Part shown: positions 1 to 7,571 of the stretch, in pieces | Position numbering within the stretch: position 1 is the first letter of the stretch | How the letters are laid out: every line of letters begins with the position of its first letter | Program-made: the position numbers and the translations under genes | The notes under the pieces: model-generated | The model's input: the letters and a program-made list of their open reading frames with translations, nothing else | Databases searched by the model: none | Told to the model about the DNA's origin: nothing | Assembly: GCF_000368045.1 (NCBI RefSeq) | Contig: NZ_KB849235.1 | Span: 907,918-971,917, forward strand | DNA: 64,000 bases | Reading direction: 5' to 3' | From: Acinetobacter johnsonii CIP 64.6 | GTDB lineage: Bacteria > Pseudomonadota > Gammaproteobacteria > Pseudomonadales > Moraxellaceae

Positions 1-71
1 AATTTGCAATGCTCTTTAATAAAAGAATAATCCATTCAATAAGATAAAAATAAAAATCCATCTTTTTATTG

Positions 72-1148
72 ATGGCGGATTCAAGCGGCAAGTGCAACAG
101 TATAAAAACCAGCCATAACTTCACTCGGTGTATACCAACCTAGTGTTTTTCTAGGACGATGGTTGAGTGCAAATTCTATCTGCTCTATTTGTTCGTTTGA
201 CACGCCATCAAACGATGATGATTTTGGCAGATATTGACGGATTAAACCATTCGTATTTTCATTTCTAGCTCGCTGAATAGACTTGTAAGGATCAGCAAAA
301 TACGTCTCTATGCCAGCATCAGTAATTCTTTTGTGTTCGGAAAATTCTTTGCCATTATCAAATGTCACACTATAAGCATGGCTCATTTGTAAACGATCTA
401 ATGCACAAGTAATCGTTTGAGAGGATGCTCTTGTTGGCCCTAAATGAACAATATGTACATACAGGCTCTTTCGATCAACGAGAGTCAATAAAGCACCTTT
501 ATGATGTTTACCAATCACCGTGTCACCTTCGAAATCTCCTAAACGTTGTCGTTGATCAATGACCTGGTGTCGGCAGTGAATACTTGTTTTATCAATGATT
601 TGACCCCTACGATCCGTGTTTTTGTAACCGCGTTTTCGATATTTCTTCTGATGCCTTAAATGTAGATGAAGTTTACCGCCTTTTGATTTATCTTGATAAA
701 TGTACTGGTAAATCCACTCATGTGAAGGTACATCCAGCCAACCGCGTTGTGTTAAAGCACCTGAAATTTGTTCGGGTGACCAGTCCAAACCAATCAAATA
801 ATCAATATAAGCGAAGGCAAATGCTGTCATTGATGATGAAGGACGGTACCGTCTTTGACTTGCAAATTTAGCTGCCTGTTGAGCTCTATATCCACGTTGC
901 CCAGTATTTCTTTTTAATTCACGGTAGATGGTTGATCGTGAACGTCCTAATTCCCGAGCAAGGGTAGCGATTGAACTTTTACTTTTCAAAGTAGCATAAA
1001 TTTCGTATCTTTCATCTTGAGAAAGTTGGGTGTATTTCTTCATTGTGTGCTTTCCAATTACGAGTTGAAAAAGTCTAATGATTCTATGAATACACCTAAC
1101 TTTTTCAACTAACTACAAATGTGTTGCACTTGGGATTTGAATCTGCGG
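72..1148 (-). mobile_element. IS30-family insertion sequence
   Basis: A complete-looking insertion sequence carrying one transposase gene on the minus strand. Imperfect inverted repeats of about 27 bp bound it: roughly 74-100 on the left (containing GGATTCAAG and CAAGTGCAAC) and 1121-1147 on the right (reverse complement containing AGATTCAA and CAAGTGCAAC). The left repeat overlaps the transposase stop codon, so there is almost no non-coding sequence on that side. A target duplication could not be defined; IS30 elements usually make only 2-3 bp. Exact ends are uncertain by a few bases. Confidence 0.85.
81..1043 (-). CDS. IS30-family transposase
   Basis: DDE transposase of 320 residues, the usual length for IS30 proteins. 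The N-terminus (about residues 1-60) is a helix-turn-helix region with the family's typical 'LSQDERYEIYATLKS' opening and 'LARELGRSRSTIYREL' recognition helix. The catalytic core has DFEGDTV (first Asp), VTFDNGKEF (second Asp) and RNENTNGLIRQYLPK (catalytic Glu). Nothing is visibly broken, so the element may be active. The ATG at 1043 lies about 80 bp inside the right inverted repeat. Neighbouring genes are unrelated to it. Confidence 0.93.
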   Translation of the reverse strand: MKKYTQLSQDERYEIYATLKSKSSIATLARELGRSRSTIYRELKRNTGQRGYRAQQAAKFASQRRYRPSSSMTAFAFAYIDYLIGLDWSPEQISGALTQRGWLDVPSHEWIYQYIYQDKSKGGKLHLHLRHQKKYRKRGYKNTDRRGQIIDKTSIHCRHQVIDQRQRLGDFEGDTVIGKHHKGALLTLVDRKSLYVHIVHLGPTRASSQTITCALDRLQMSHAYSVTFDNGKEFSEHKRITDAGIETYFADPYKSIQRARNENTNGLIRQYLPKSSSFDGVSNEQIEQIEFALNHRPRKTLGWYTPSEVMAGFYTVALAA

Positions 1149-1475
1149 ATTTAAAACTGGTTATTTTTATTAAAATTTAGTTTTTTATACCCAATCAGCA
1201 AATGAAGCCGTGCTGAGAGTTTTCTGTAACTATGGATTTTGTGATTTCTAGGACTCATTTGTAGCATCGTTATGCATTCATTTTCTCTTTAATCTATTGA
1301 TTTAATTACTCTACATTAAGCCCTTCATCCTTGGTACTTAAAATAATGAACTATAAATCAGAAAAAGAGAAAGGATTTGAAAATCTTCAGTCTATAACTC
1401 TCTATTTACCGACTCATTCACCAAGCTCACCACTTATTTAAACCTAGGTCTTTCTGCAAAACTTCTCGCTATAAG
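1149..1475. other. intergenic region, no gene seen
   Basis: About 330 bp of AT-rich DNA between the right end of the IS30 element and the terminator behind the 3-hydroxybutyrate dehydrogenase gene. No open frame with a plausible ribosome-binding site, no RNA gene and no clear repeat was found. Confidence 0.6.
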
Positions 1476-1476
1476 A

Positions 1477-1510
1477 AAGCCTCAGATGCAAACATCCGAG
1501 GCTTTTCAAT
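1477..1510. terminator. intrinsic terminator downstream of hydroxybutyrate dehydrogenase
   Basis: An AAGCCTC...GAGGCTT hairpin, extended inward by AGATG/CATCC with one mismatch around a CAAA loop, 1477-1504. It lies 30 bp beyond the stop codon of the minus-strand dehydrogenase gene. T-rich sequence follows on both strands, so it may work in both directions. Confidence 0.7.
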
Positions 1511-1533
1511 TTTTAAATCTATGCTGAGCTAAG

Positions 1534-2319
1534 TTATTGCGCGGTATAACCACCATCCATCACCACGGCTTGACCAGTTACACCGCCCGCCTTATCACTG
1601 GCAAGAAAGATCGCATAATCCGCAATTTCTTCTACACTGAGTAAGCGTTTTTGCGGCACCATCGCCAAAATCACATCTTCTAACGCACTTTGTTCACTGA
1701 CATTTCGGGTTTTAGCCAAATCATGAATTTGACCACGTACCAACGGCGTATCGACATAGCCCGGACACAGAGCATTCACAGTGATGCCATCGCGCGCGCA
1801 CTCTAAAGCCGCAACTTTGGTCAAACCAATTACACCATGCTTAGCACTGTTATAGCCGGCCTTGCCAGCAAAACCGATCAGACCGTTAATCGAAGCCATA
1901 TTAATCACGCGACCAAACTGCTGCGCTTTCATGATTGGAAATGCGTACTTAATGCCAATGAACGACCCCACCAACATGACATTAATCAGCTTTTGATAGA
2001 CTGCAGTTGGAAAGTCTTCAATGACAGCAACATGCTGAAAACCCGCATTATTGATGAGGATGTCCAACCGCCCATAGGTTTTCTGAGTCAGTTCAATTGC
2101 TGTTTTATATGCCTCTTCATTGGTCACATCGCAAGGCGCAGACAATGCTTCAAAGCCTTGCTTTTGAAGTGCCGCCACCGTTTCAGCACACTTCTCTGCA
2201 TTCATATCAGAAATGACAACTTTTGCACCTTCACTGGCAAATTTCTTTGCAATTTCATGTCCAATACCACTGGCTGAACCGGTAATAAATGCAACTTTAT
2301 CTTTTAACAGTTGACTCAT
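1534..2319 (-). CDS. 3-hydroxybutyrate dehydrogenase (SDR family)
   Basis: A 261-residue classical short-chain dehydrogenase, most like D-3-hydroxybutyrate dehydrogenase, which oxidises 3-hydroxybutyrate to acetoacetate with NAD+. Visible motifs are the nucleotide-binding TGSASGIG near residue 14, NNAG near residue 90, a catalytic Ser in NMASINGL, and YNSAK with the catalytic Tyr and Lys near residues 155-160. The LCPGYVDTPLV segment is typical of the bacterial enzyme. The neighbours support the call: a GntP-type permease lies 37 bp upstream on the same strand, and a 3-oxoacid CoA-transferase pair that would activate acetoacetate lies beyond the LysR gene. Substrate stereochemistry cannot be read from sequence. 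Confidence 0.88.
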   Translation of the reverse strand: MSQLLKDKVAFITGSASGIGHEIAKKFASEGAKVVISDMNAEKCAETVAALQKQGFEALSAPCDVTNEEAYKTAIELTQKTYGRLDILINNAGFQHVAVIEDFPTAVYQKLINVMLVGSFIGIKYAFPIMKAQQFGRVINMASINGLIGFAGKAGYNSAKHGVIGLTKVAALECARDGITVNALCPGYVDTPLVRGQIHDLAKTRNVSEQSALEDVILAMVPQKRLLSVEEIADYAIFLASDKAGGVTGQAVVMDGGYTAQ

Positions 2320-2356
2320 GATGTACTCCGTTGTCTTCTTTTTTCATTCCAAAGTC

Positions 2357-3781
2357 TTAAACAATACCAAACCAAGTAAAGGCAGCAATGGCAACAAATA
2401 CCGCGATGGTTTTAATAATGGTGATGACAAAAATGTCTTTATACGATTGTTTATGGGTTAAACCTGTCACAGCAAGCAAGGTAATCACGGCGCCGTTATG
2501 CGGTAAGGTATCCATACCGCCTGATGCCATCGCAACAATACGGTGCATGACTTCAGGTGGAATACCCATGGCTAAAATCGCAGCATTGTACTGATCGGCC
2601 ATCGCACTTAGGGCGATACTCATACCGCCAGAGGCTGAACCTGTCACACCAGCTAAGACTGTCGTGGTAACTGCACCATTGACCAGCGGATTGGTAAAGG
2701 TATTGCCCAACGCATGACTAATGATCGCAAAGCCTGGTAAAGCCGCAATAATCGCACCAAAACCATATTCAGATGCGGTATTCATCACGGCAAGTAAAGA
2801 CCCGCCAATACTGGCATTGACACCATCTTTGAAGCCCGTATAGACACGACGGAAGTCAAAGGAAATTGCCGCAATGATCCCCACAATTAAGGCTAAACCC
2901 ACTGCCCAAATGGCAGAAGTTTTGGCAACATCGACGGTGTAAGCTGCAAGTCCAATAGCATTAAAGTCGAAACCGTTTGGATACCATTCTTTAATCGCAG
3001 TAGATAAATACTTATTGGTCACGGCAACTAAAATGAGCGGTACAAAAGCCAACCATTGACGTGCGGTAGAACCATTCGAGGTTGTATCTAAGTTTTGCTT
3101 CAGTTGTTATTGCTCGGCTTCAGTCAGCTCAATACCTGTGGCATAACCATCGCCATTTCGAGCAGCTACACGGCGACGCCATTCCAAATAGCTCAGGCCC
3201 GTTGCTAGAACAAATACCGCACCAATCAAACCAAGAAACGGCGCTGCATAAATATCTGTACCAAAAAAGGTCGTCGGTATAACGTTTTGAATTTGCGGGG
3301 TTCCCGGCAAGGCATCCATGGTAAACGTAAATGCACCAAGGGCAATGGTTCCCGGAATCAAACGCTTTGGAATATTGGCTTGTCTAAAGAGTTGATTTGC
3401 AAATGGATAAACTGCAAAGACCACCACAAAGAGACTGACGCCGCTATAGGTTAAAATTGCCCCTAAAAGTACAACGGTTAACATTGCATTTTTAGAGCCA
3501 ATCAAATTCACAATGGTTTTGGCAATGGATTCGGCAATCCCTGACATTTCAACCACTTTACCGAAGATGGCACCGAGTAAAAACACCAAGAAATAATCTT
3601 TAATAAACCCAACCATTTTGGGCATAAATACGCCTGAATAAAAAGGCAAAACGTTAGCAGGGTTAATCAGTAAAACCGCTAACAGGGCACAAATCGGTGC
3701 CATAAGAATGACAGAAAAACCTCTGTAGGCTGTATACATCAGTAGCCCAAGAGACAATAAAATTACACCCAAATCCCACAT
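2357..3781 (-). pseudogene. GntP-family (hydroxybutyrate-type) permease, interrupted by in-frame TAA
   Basis: Two adjacent open frames (3781-3107 and 3052-2357) encode the N- and C-terminal halves of one GntP-family permease, together about 475 codons, which is full length. Both lie in the same reading frame. The only interruption is a TAA at 3107-3109 in the codon series GAG CAA TAA CAA CTG, after which the frame stays open through NLDTTSNGSTARQWLAFV into the second half. A single C-to-T change of a CAA glutamine codon would explain it. GntP proteins are proton-coupled carboxylate permeases; next to the dehydrogenase, this one probably imported 3-hydroxybutyrate. The stop falls in a hydrophilic loop. 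The protein is inactive unless the stop is read through, the two halves assemble, or the base is a sequencing error. Confidence 0.85.
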
Positions 3782-4356
3782 ATTTTTTACTCCATCCTTA
3801 AAGAAAATATGTCTTGATGTGCTGTGATATTAATGGCGAATGATGTCAAATCTAGTTGAGTCACAGTGCAATCAGCCTGTGCGGAAAGACCGAATACGCA
3901 TTCATAGACCGTCTATTTCCCTCATGACGAGATGTCTATTTGCACTCTGATCTATGTACTATATTTATCCATCAGAGCATTAATATTTCAGCTTATAGGT
4001 CAGACTATAATGCATATAAACCCACACATTGTTTGAAAATAATCATTGAGTAAGAAGAAAAATTGATTAATATCCAAGCCCTAGCAAGACTGATAAAACT
4101 AATTACATCAAGTTAAAGGTAAAATTTCAAAATCGTACGAAATGACCAATTTTTATATTTTTCATTCAGTTAAAACATATTTTTACAGACTATCATGCTG
4201 TTCGACTTATACTGCTTTGACGACTTGATAAAAATAACACCCACTTCCATCACTTGATCTGTTTTGACCGTCTGTTGTATTTTTCATGTAAACCATTTGA
4301 GAAAAACACGTTCATTTTCATTCAACATCGTGTTGCATCATTGCTCAGGGAAGCTC
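3782..4356. other. divergent promoter region, permease / LysR
   Basis: About 575 bp between the permease start and the chosen LysR start. It must hold the promoters for both directions. Apart from the ATAGAC/GTCTAT boxes near 3904-3939, nothing distinctive was seen. Confidence 0.6.
3904..3939. promoter_or_regulatory. candidate LysR operator (ATAGAC-C-GTCTAT plus third half-site)
   Basis: A perfect inverted repeat ATAGAC-C-GTCTAT at 3904-3916, followed by another GTCTAT at 3934-3939, 23 bp from the first one. It lies about 125 bp upstream of the permease-dehydrogenase operon and in the divergent region of the LysR gene. A dyad plus an offset half-site is a usual arrangement for LysR regulators, but the assignment is inference. 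Confidence 0.35.
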
Positions 4357-5238
4357 ATGACACTCAAACAATTAAAAGCCTTTTTGGTCCTTGCACGTAC
4401 GCTTAATTATGCCAATGCAGCCAATGAACTGTGTCTGAGCCAATCCGCTCTCAGCTTAAGTATTAAAACATTAGAAGAAGAACTGGGTGGAAAACTGTTT
4501 AAACGCAACACGCGCCGAGTAGAAATCACCACTGAAGGTCAGTCCCTCATTCCCTATGCCAAAAAGCTTCTGGCCAACTGGGAGGATATGGAAAAAGATG
4601 TCAAACAGCGCTTTAAACTCAACCGTGGCACTTTAAATATTGCCTCAATGCCCTTTGCCACTCATGCGGTACTCCCCGAAGTGATGCATGATTTTGCACA
4701 GCAGCACCCCAACATCAGTTTTTCAATCCATGACATCACCAATGAAAAAATCATTGAAAAAGTTCAAGAAGGTATTTTTGAGATTGGTATTTGTTTTGAA
4801 CCCAAGGCCAATGACCAACTGATTTTTCAGCCTATATTCAATGAAGACTTTTTAGCTCTCTTGCCCAAACACCACGTCTTAGCCAAACAAAAAAGCGTGA
4901 CATGGCTTGAACTCTGCTCTTGTCCATTTGTGACCTTACAAAACCCCTCGATTATTCGCCATGTGATTGAGGAACATTGTGCTGCGCTTCAAGTGGTGTT
5001 GGACTTGAAAGTCGAATGCCACCAAATCAGTTCGCTTTCACATTTTGTTGCCTACGGTATGGGCGTGAGTGCTATTCCACGACACTTCCAAAAATTCATC
5101 GATCTTGAAAAAAATGTGTTGGTTGAAATTGAGGACAACCAAGCGCAACTCGCGGTGGGCATTATTTATAAAAAAGATTATGAACTGTCTAACATGTCGT
5201 CTCAATTTATTGAAACCACACTTTGGCATCATTTCTAA
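4357..5238 (+). CDS. LysR-type regulator of ketone-body genes
   Basis: A 293-residue LysR regulator from the chosen ATG at 4357 (MTLKQLKAFLVLARTLNY). The open frame extends 31 codons further upstream, but those residues lie outside the family, whose N-terminus starts at the winged helix. The helix-turn-helix spans about residues 1-60 (AANELCLSQSALSLSIKTLE), and the C-terminal part is a periplasmic-binding-like effector domain. The gene is divergent from the permease/dehydrogenase operon and upstream of the CoA-transferase pair on its own strand, so it probably controls both. The effector is likely 3-hydroxybutyrate or acetoacetate, which is inference from context. Confidence 0.85.
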   Translation: MTLKQLKAFLVLARTLNYANAANELCLSQSALSLSIKTLEEELGGKLFKRNTRRVEITTEGQSLIPYAKKLLANWEDMEKDVKQRFKLNRGTLNIASMPFATHAVLPEVMHDFAQQHPNISFSIHDITNEKIIEKVQEGIFEIGICFEPKANDQLIFQPIFNEDFLALLPKHHVLAKQKSVTWLELCSCPFVTLQNPSIIRHVIEEHCAALQVVLDLKVECHQISSLSHFVAYGMGVSAIPRHFQKFIDLEKNVLVEIEDNQAQLAVGIIYKKDYELSNMSSQFIETTLWHHF

Positions 5239-5475
5239 GCTAAGCTCTCCCCCCTTCTCTGGGCGAAACTGAAGCTAAACCTTGATAGCTCAGAATAAGC
5301 CGTATGATTATTTGCATGGCTTTACCACATGCTTTGACTCTTCTTTTATTTATTTTTCTTCGTAAATATTCTGCATTAATGAGTTTTTCTTATTATACGT
5401 TAGAAAGATTCAATTTCTAAAAAGTACAGCGCAATGCTAAAAAAATAACAAGCAAGGAAGATCAGGAAATAAAAC

Positions 5476-6180
5476 ATGAATAAAGTCGTCGCAAATGCAG
5501 CCGAAGCATTGGCTGATGTAGTTGCCAATAATCAAACGGTTGCCGTGGGTGGTTTTGGCCTCTGTGGTATTCCAGAAGCATTAATTGATGCCTTAAAAGA
5601 TACAGGTGTCACAGGTTTAACCTGTATTTCGAATAATGCAGGTGTGGATGGCTTCGGTTTAGGTAAATTATTAGAAACCAAACAAATTAAAAAAATGATT
5701 GCCTCTTATGTCGGTGAAAATAAAGAGTTTGAGCGACAGTATCTCAATGGCGAACTTGAAGTTGAGCTTACTCCACAAGGTACACTCGCAGAAAAACTAC
5801 GTTCAGGTGGCGCAGGTATTCCTGCATTTTTCACCCAAACAGGTGTAGGCACCCTCATTGCCGAAGGTAAAGAAGTCCGCGACTTTGATGGTCGTCCGCA
5901 TATTTTAGAAATGTCCCTTACTGCGGACATTGCTTTAGTGAAAGCCTACAAAGCCGATAAAGCAGGGAACTTAGTGTTCCGTAAAACAGCACGTAACTTT
6001 AACCCTGACTGTGCCATGGCAGGCAAATTCACCATTGCCGAAGTTGAACAGGTGGTTGAAATTGGTGAAATCGATCCAGATGACATCCATTTACCGGGTA
6101 TCTACATCAACCGTGTGGTACTGAACGCCACCCCAAAAAAGCAGATCGAACAACTGACCATTAAAGCAGAGGAAGCTTAA
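5476..6180 (+). CDS. scoA: 3-oxoacid CoA-transferase, subunit A
   Basis: A 234-residue alpha subunit of a family I CoA-transferase, most like succinyl-CoA:3-oxoacid CoA-transferase. Visible features are the GGFGLCGIPEALIDAL CoA-transferase signature near residues 26-41, the SNNAGVDGFGLGKLL segment, and GRPHILEM/TADIALVKAY further on. It ends 2 bp before the start of subunit B. Together they would move CoA from succinyl-CoA to acetoacetate, completing 3-hydroxybutyrate use. It is distinct from the pcaIJ pair at 23-24 kb. Subunit names follow ScoAB; an Ato-type name would be equally acceptable. Confidence 0.86.
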   Translation: MNKVVANAAEALADVVANNQTVAVGGFGLCGIPEALIDALKDTGVTGLTCISNNAGVDGFGLGKLLETKQIKKMIASYVGENKEFERQYLNGELEVELTPQGTLAEKLRSGGAGIPAFFTQTGVGTLIAEGKEVRDFDGRPHILEMSLTADIALVKAYKADKAGNLVFRKTARNFNPDCAMAGKFTIAEVEQVVEIGEIDPDDIHLPGIYINRVVLNATPKKQIEQLTIKAEEA

Positions 6181-6182
6181 TC

Positions 6183-6830
6183 ATGGCTTGGACACGTAAT
6201 GAAATGGCGCAGCGTGCTGCCCTTGAACTCGAAGATGGTTTTTATGTCAACTTAGGTATTGGCTTACCGACTTTAGTGGCAAATTATCTGCCAGAAGGGA
6301 TCAATGTTTGGTTGCAGTCAGAAAATGGCTTGCTCGGTATTGATGAGTTTCCAACCCGTGATGCAGTCGATGCAGACTTAATTAATGCAGGAAAACAGAC
6401 CGTCACCGCACGTAAAGGGGTTGCATTTTTCTCAAGCTCAGAATCTTTTGCCATGATTCGGGGTGGACATGTCAATATTGCTATTTTAGGTGCAATGGAA
6501 GTCTCTGAAACAGGTGACTTGGCAAACTGGATGATTCCGGGTAAAAAAGTCAAAGGCATGGGCGGCGCAATGGACTTGGTCTCTGGTGTACAAAAAATCG
6601 TGGTGCTCATGGAACACTGCGCCAAAGATGACACGCCAAAAATTGTGCCTCAATGTACCCTACCACTCACGGGTAAAGCTGTCGTTAGCCGTATCATTAC
6701 TGACTTAGGCGTGATGGATATCACTGCTGAAGGTATGAAACTGGTTGAACTGGCACGCGATGTGAACCTAGAACAAATCCAGAAAGCGACTGGATTAGAA
6801 CTTATCATCAATGACTTTAAAGCTGCTTAA
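6183..6830 (+). CDS. scoB: 3-oxoacid CoA-transferase, subunit B
   Basis: A 215-residue beta subunit of the CoA-transferase. The catalytic glutamate is in SENGLLG at residue 47, which forms the glutamyl-CoA thioester in this family. YVNLGIGLPTLVANYL near residues 21-36 and GGHVNIAILGAMEVS are family hallmarks. It follows subunit A after 2 bp, implying coupled translation and a heteromeric enzyme. A strong hairpin terminator lies 20 bp downstream, so the operon ends here. Its expected substrate pair is acetoacetate and succinyl-CoA, inferred from the adjacent hydroxybutyrate dehydrogenase. Confidence 0.87.
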   Translation: MAWTRNEMAQRAALELEDGFYVNLGIGLPTLVANYLPEGINVWLQSENGLLGIDEFPTRDAVDADLINAGKQTVTARKGVAFFSSSESFAMIRGGHVNIAILGAMEVSETGDLANWMIPGKKVKGMGGAMDLVSGVQKIVVLMEHCAKDDTPKIVPQCTLPLTGKAVVSRIITDLGVMDITAEGMKLVELARDVNLEQIQKATGLELIINDFKAA

Positions 6831-6849
6831 GTACAAAACAGCATCATTC

Positions 6850-6873
6850 AAAGCAGCTTCGGCTGCTTTCTTA
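6850..6873 (+). terminator. terminator of CoA-transferase operon
   Basis: A perfect hairpin AAAGCAGC-TTCG-GCTGCTTT (6850-6869) with the very stable TTCG tetraloop, followed by CTTATT, 20 bp after the subunit B stop codon. Confidence 0.85.
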
Positions 6874-7085
6874 TTGGGCTCAATCAAAAAGATTTTCAGT
6901 TAGAAAGAGACTTCTTTATAGCCTTTGAATCAAGCATAAAAACCATCATCAGCTTGTTCAAGAGCATCTCTATACTTCCAAATATATTGAAGGATGACTC
7001 CCGCGCACATCTTTTTAACCCAAATAGCTGATGAAAAACTAAGCCGCTCGGCTACTATATTTGCATTCCACATTCAGAGGTTTCC

Positions 7086-7472
7086 ATGTCACAACAAGAT
7101 TATGAAAATGGTTTAAAAGTTCGCACAGAAGTCATGGGCGAATCTTTTGTTAAACGTGCTCAAGACAATACTGTACCTTTCACCCAACCTTTGCAGGACT
7201 GGATTAATGAACATGCTTGGGGCTCAACATGGCAACGTGAAGGTGTTTTACCACGTAAATATCGCTCGTTAATTACTATTGCATTTTTGACGGCACAAAA
7301 GAGTCCAACGGAACTGAAAGGTCACGTTCGTGGTGCGTTAAATAACGGTGCAACGGTTGAAGAAATTCAAGAAGTCCTTTTACACAGTTTGCCTTATTGC
7401 GGCGCACCTGCGACTCAAGAGGCGTTCCGTGCTGCGCTGGAAGTGATTCAGGAATATCAAAGCAATCCATAA
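7086..7472 (+). CDS. carboxymuconolactone decarboxylase family protein (PcaC paralogue)
   Basis: A 128-residue protein of the carboxymuconolactone decarboxylase family. It aligns end to end with the PcaC encoded at 17730-18164: both begin with YENGL/YEQGI followed by VRTEVMGE/VRTEVLGE, both have AWG near the middle, then RSLITIA/RSLVTIA, and GALNNGAT/ACFNNGVT. It lacks a CxxC pair, so it is not an AhpD-type peroxidase. It stands alone on the plus strand and converges with the TonB-dependent receptor gene. It could be a second 4-carboxymuconolactone decarboxylase or act on a related lactone; the substrate is not evident. Confidence 0.8.
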   Translation: MSQQDYENGLKVRTEVMGESFVKRAQDNTVPFTQPLQDWINEHAWGSTWQREGVLPRKYRSLITIAFLTAQKSPTELKGHVRGALNNGATVEEIQEVLLHSLPYCGAPATQEAFRAALEVIQEYQSNP

Positions 7473-7571
7473 ATAGATTAAGCGCCTATACAAAAGCGTC
7501 TTTTGCAGTCGTATGGCGCGATTCATCTGGTTTGGCTATGCAGCATTTTTTGCCTAACCAAACCATTTCCA

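Noticed and set aside
683..871. Plus-strand open frame of 62 codons inside the IS30 transposase
   Set aside because: It is the antisense of a well-conserved transposase core and has no family sequence of its own.
3082..3282. Plus-strand frame across the permease stop codon
   Set aside because: The opposite strand carries clear permease sequence on both sides of the stop; this frame is a shadow.
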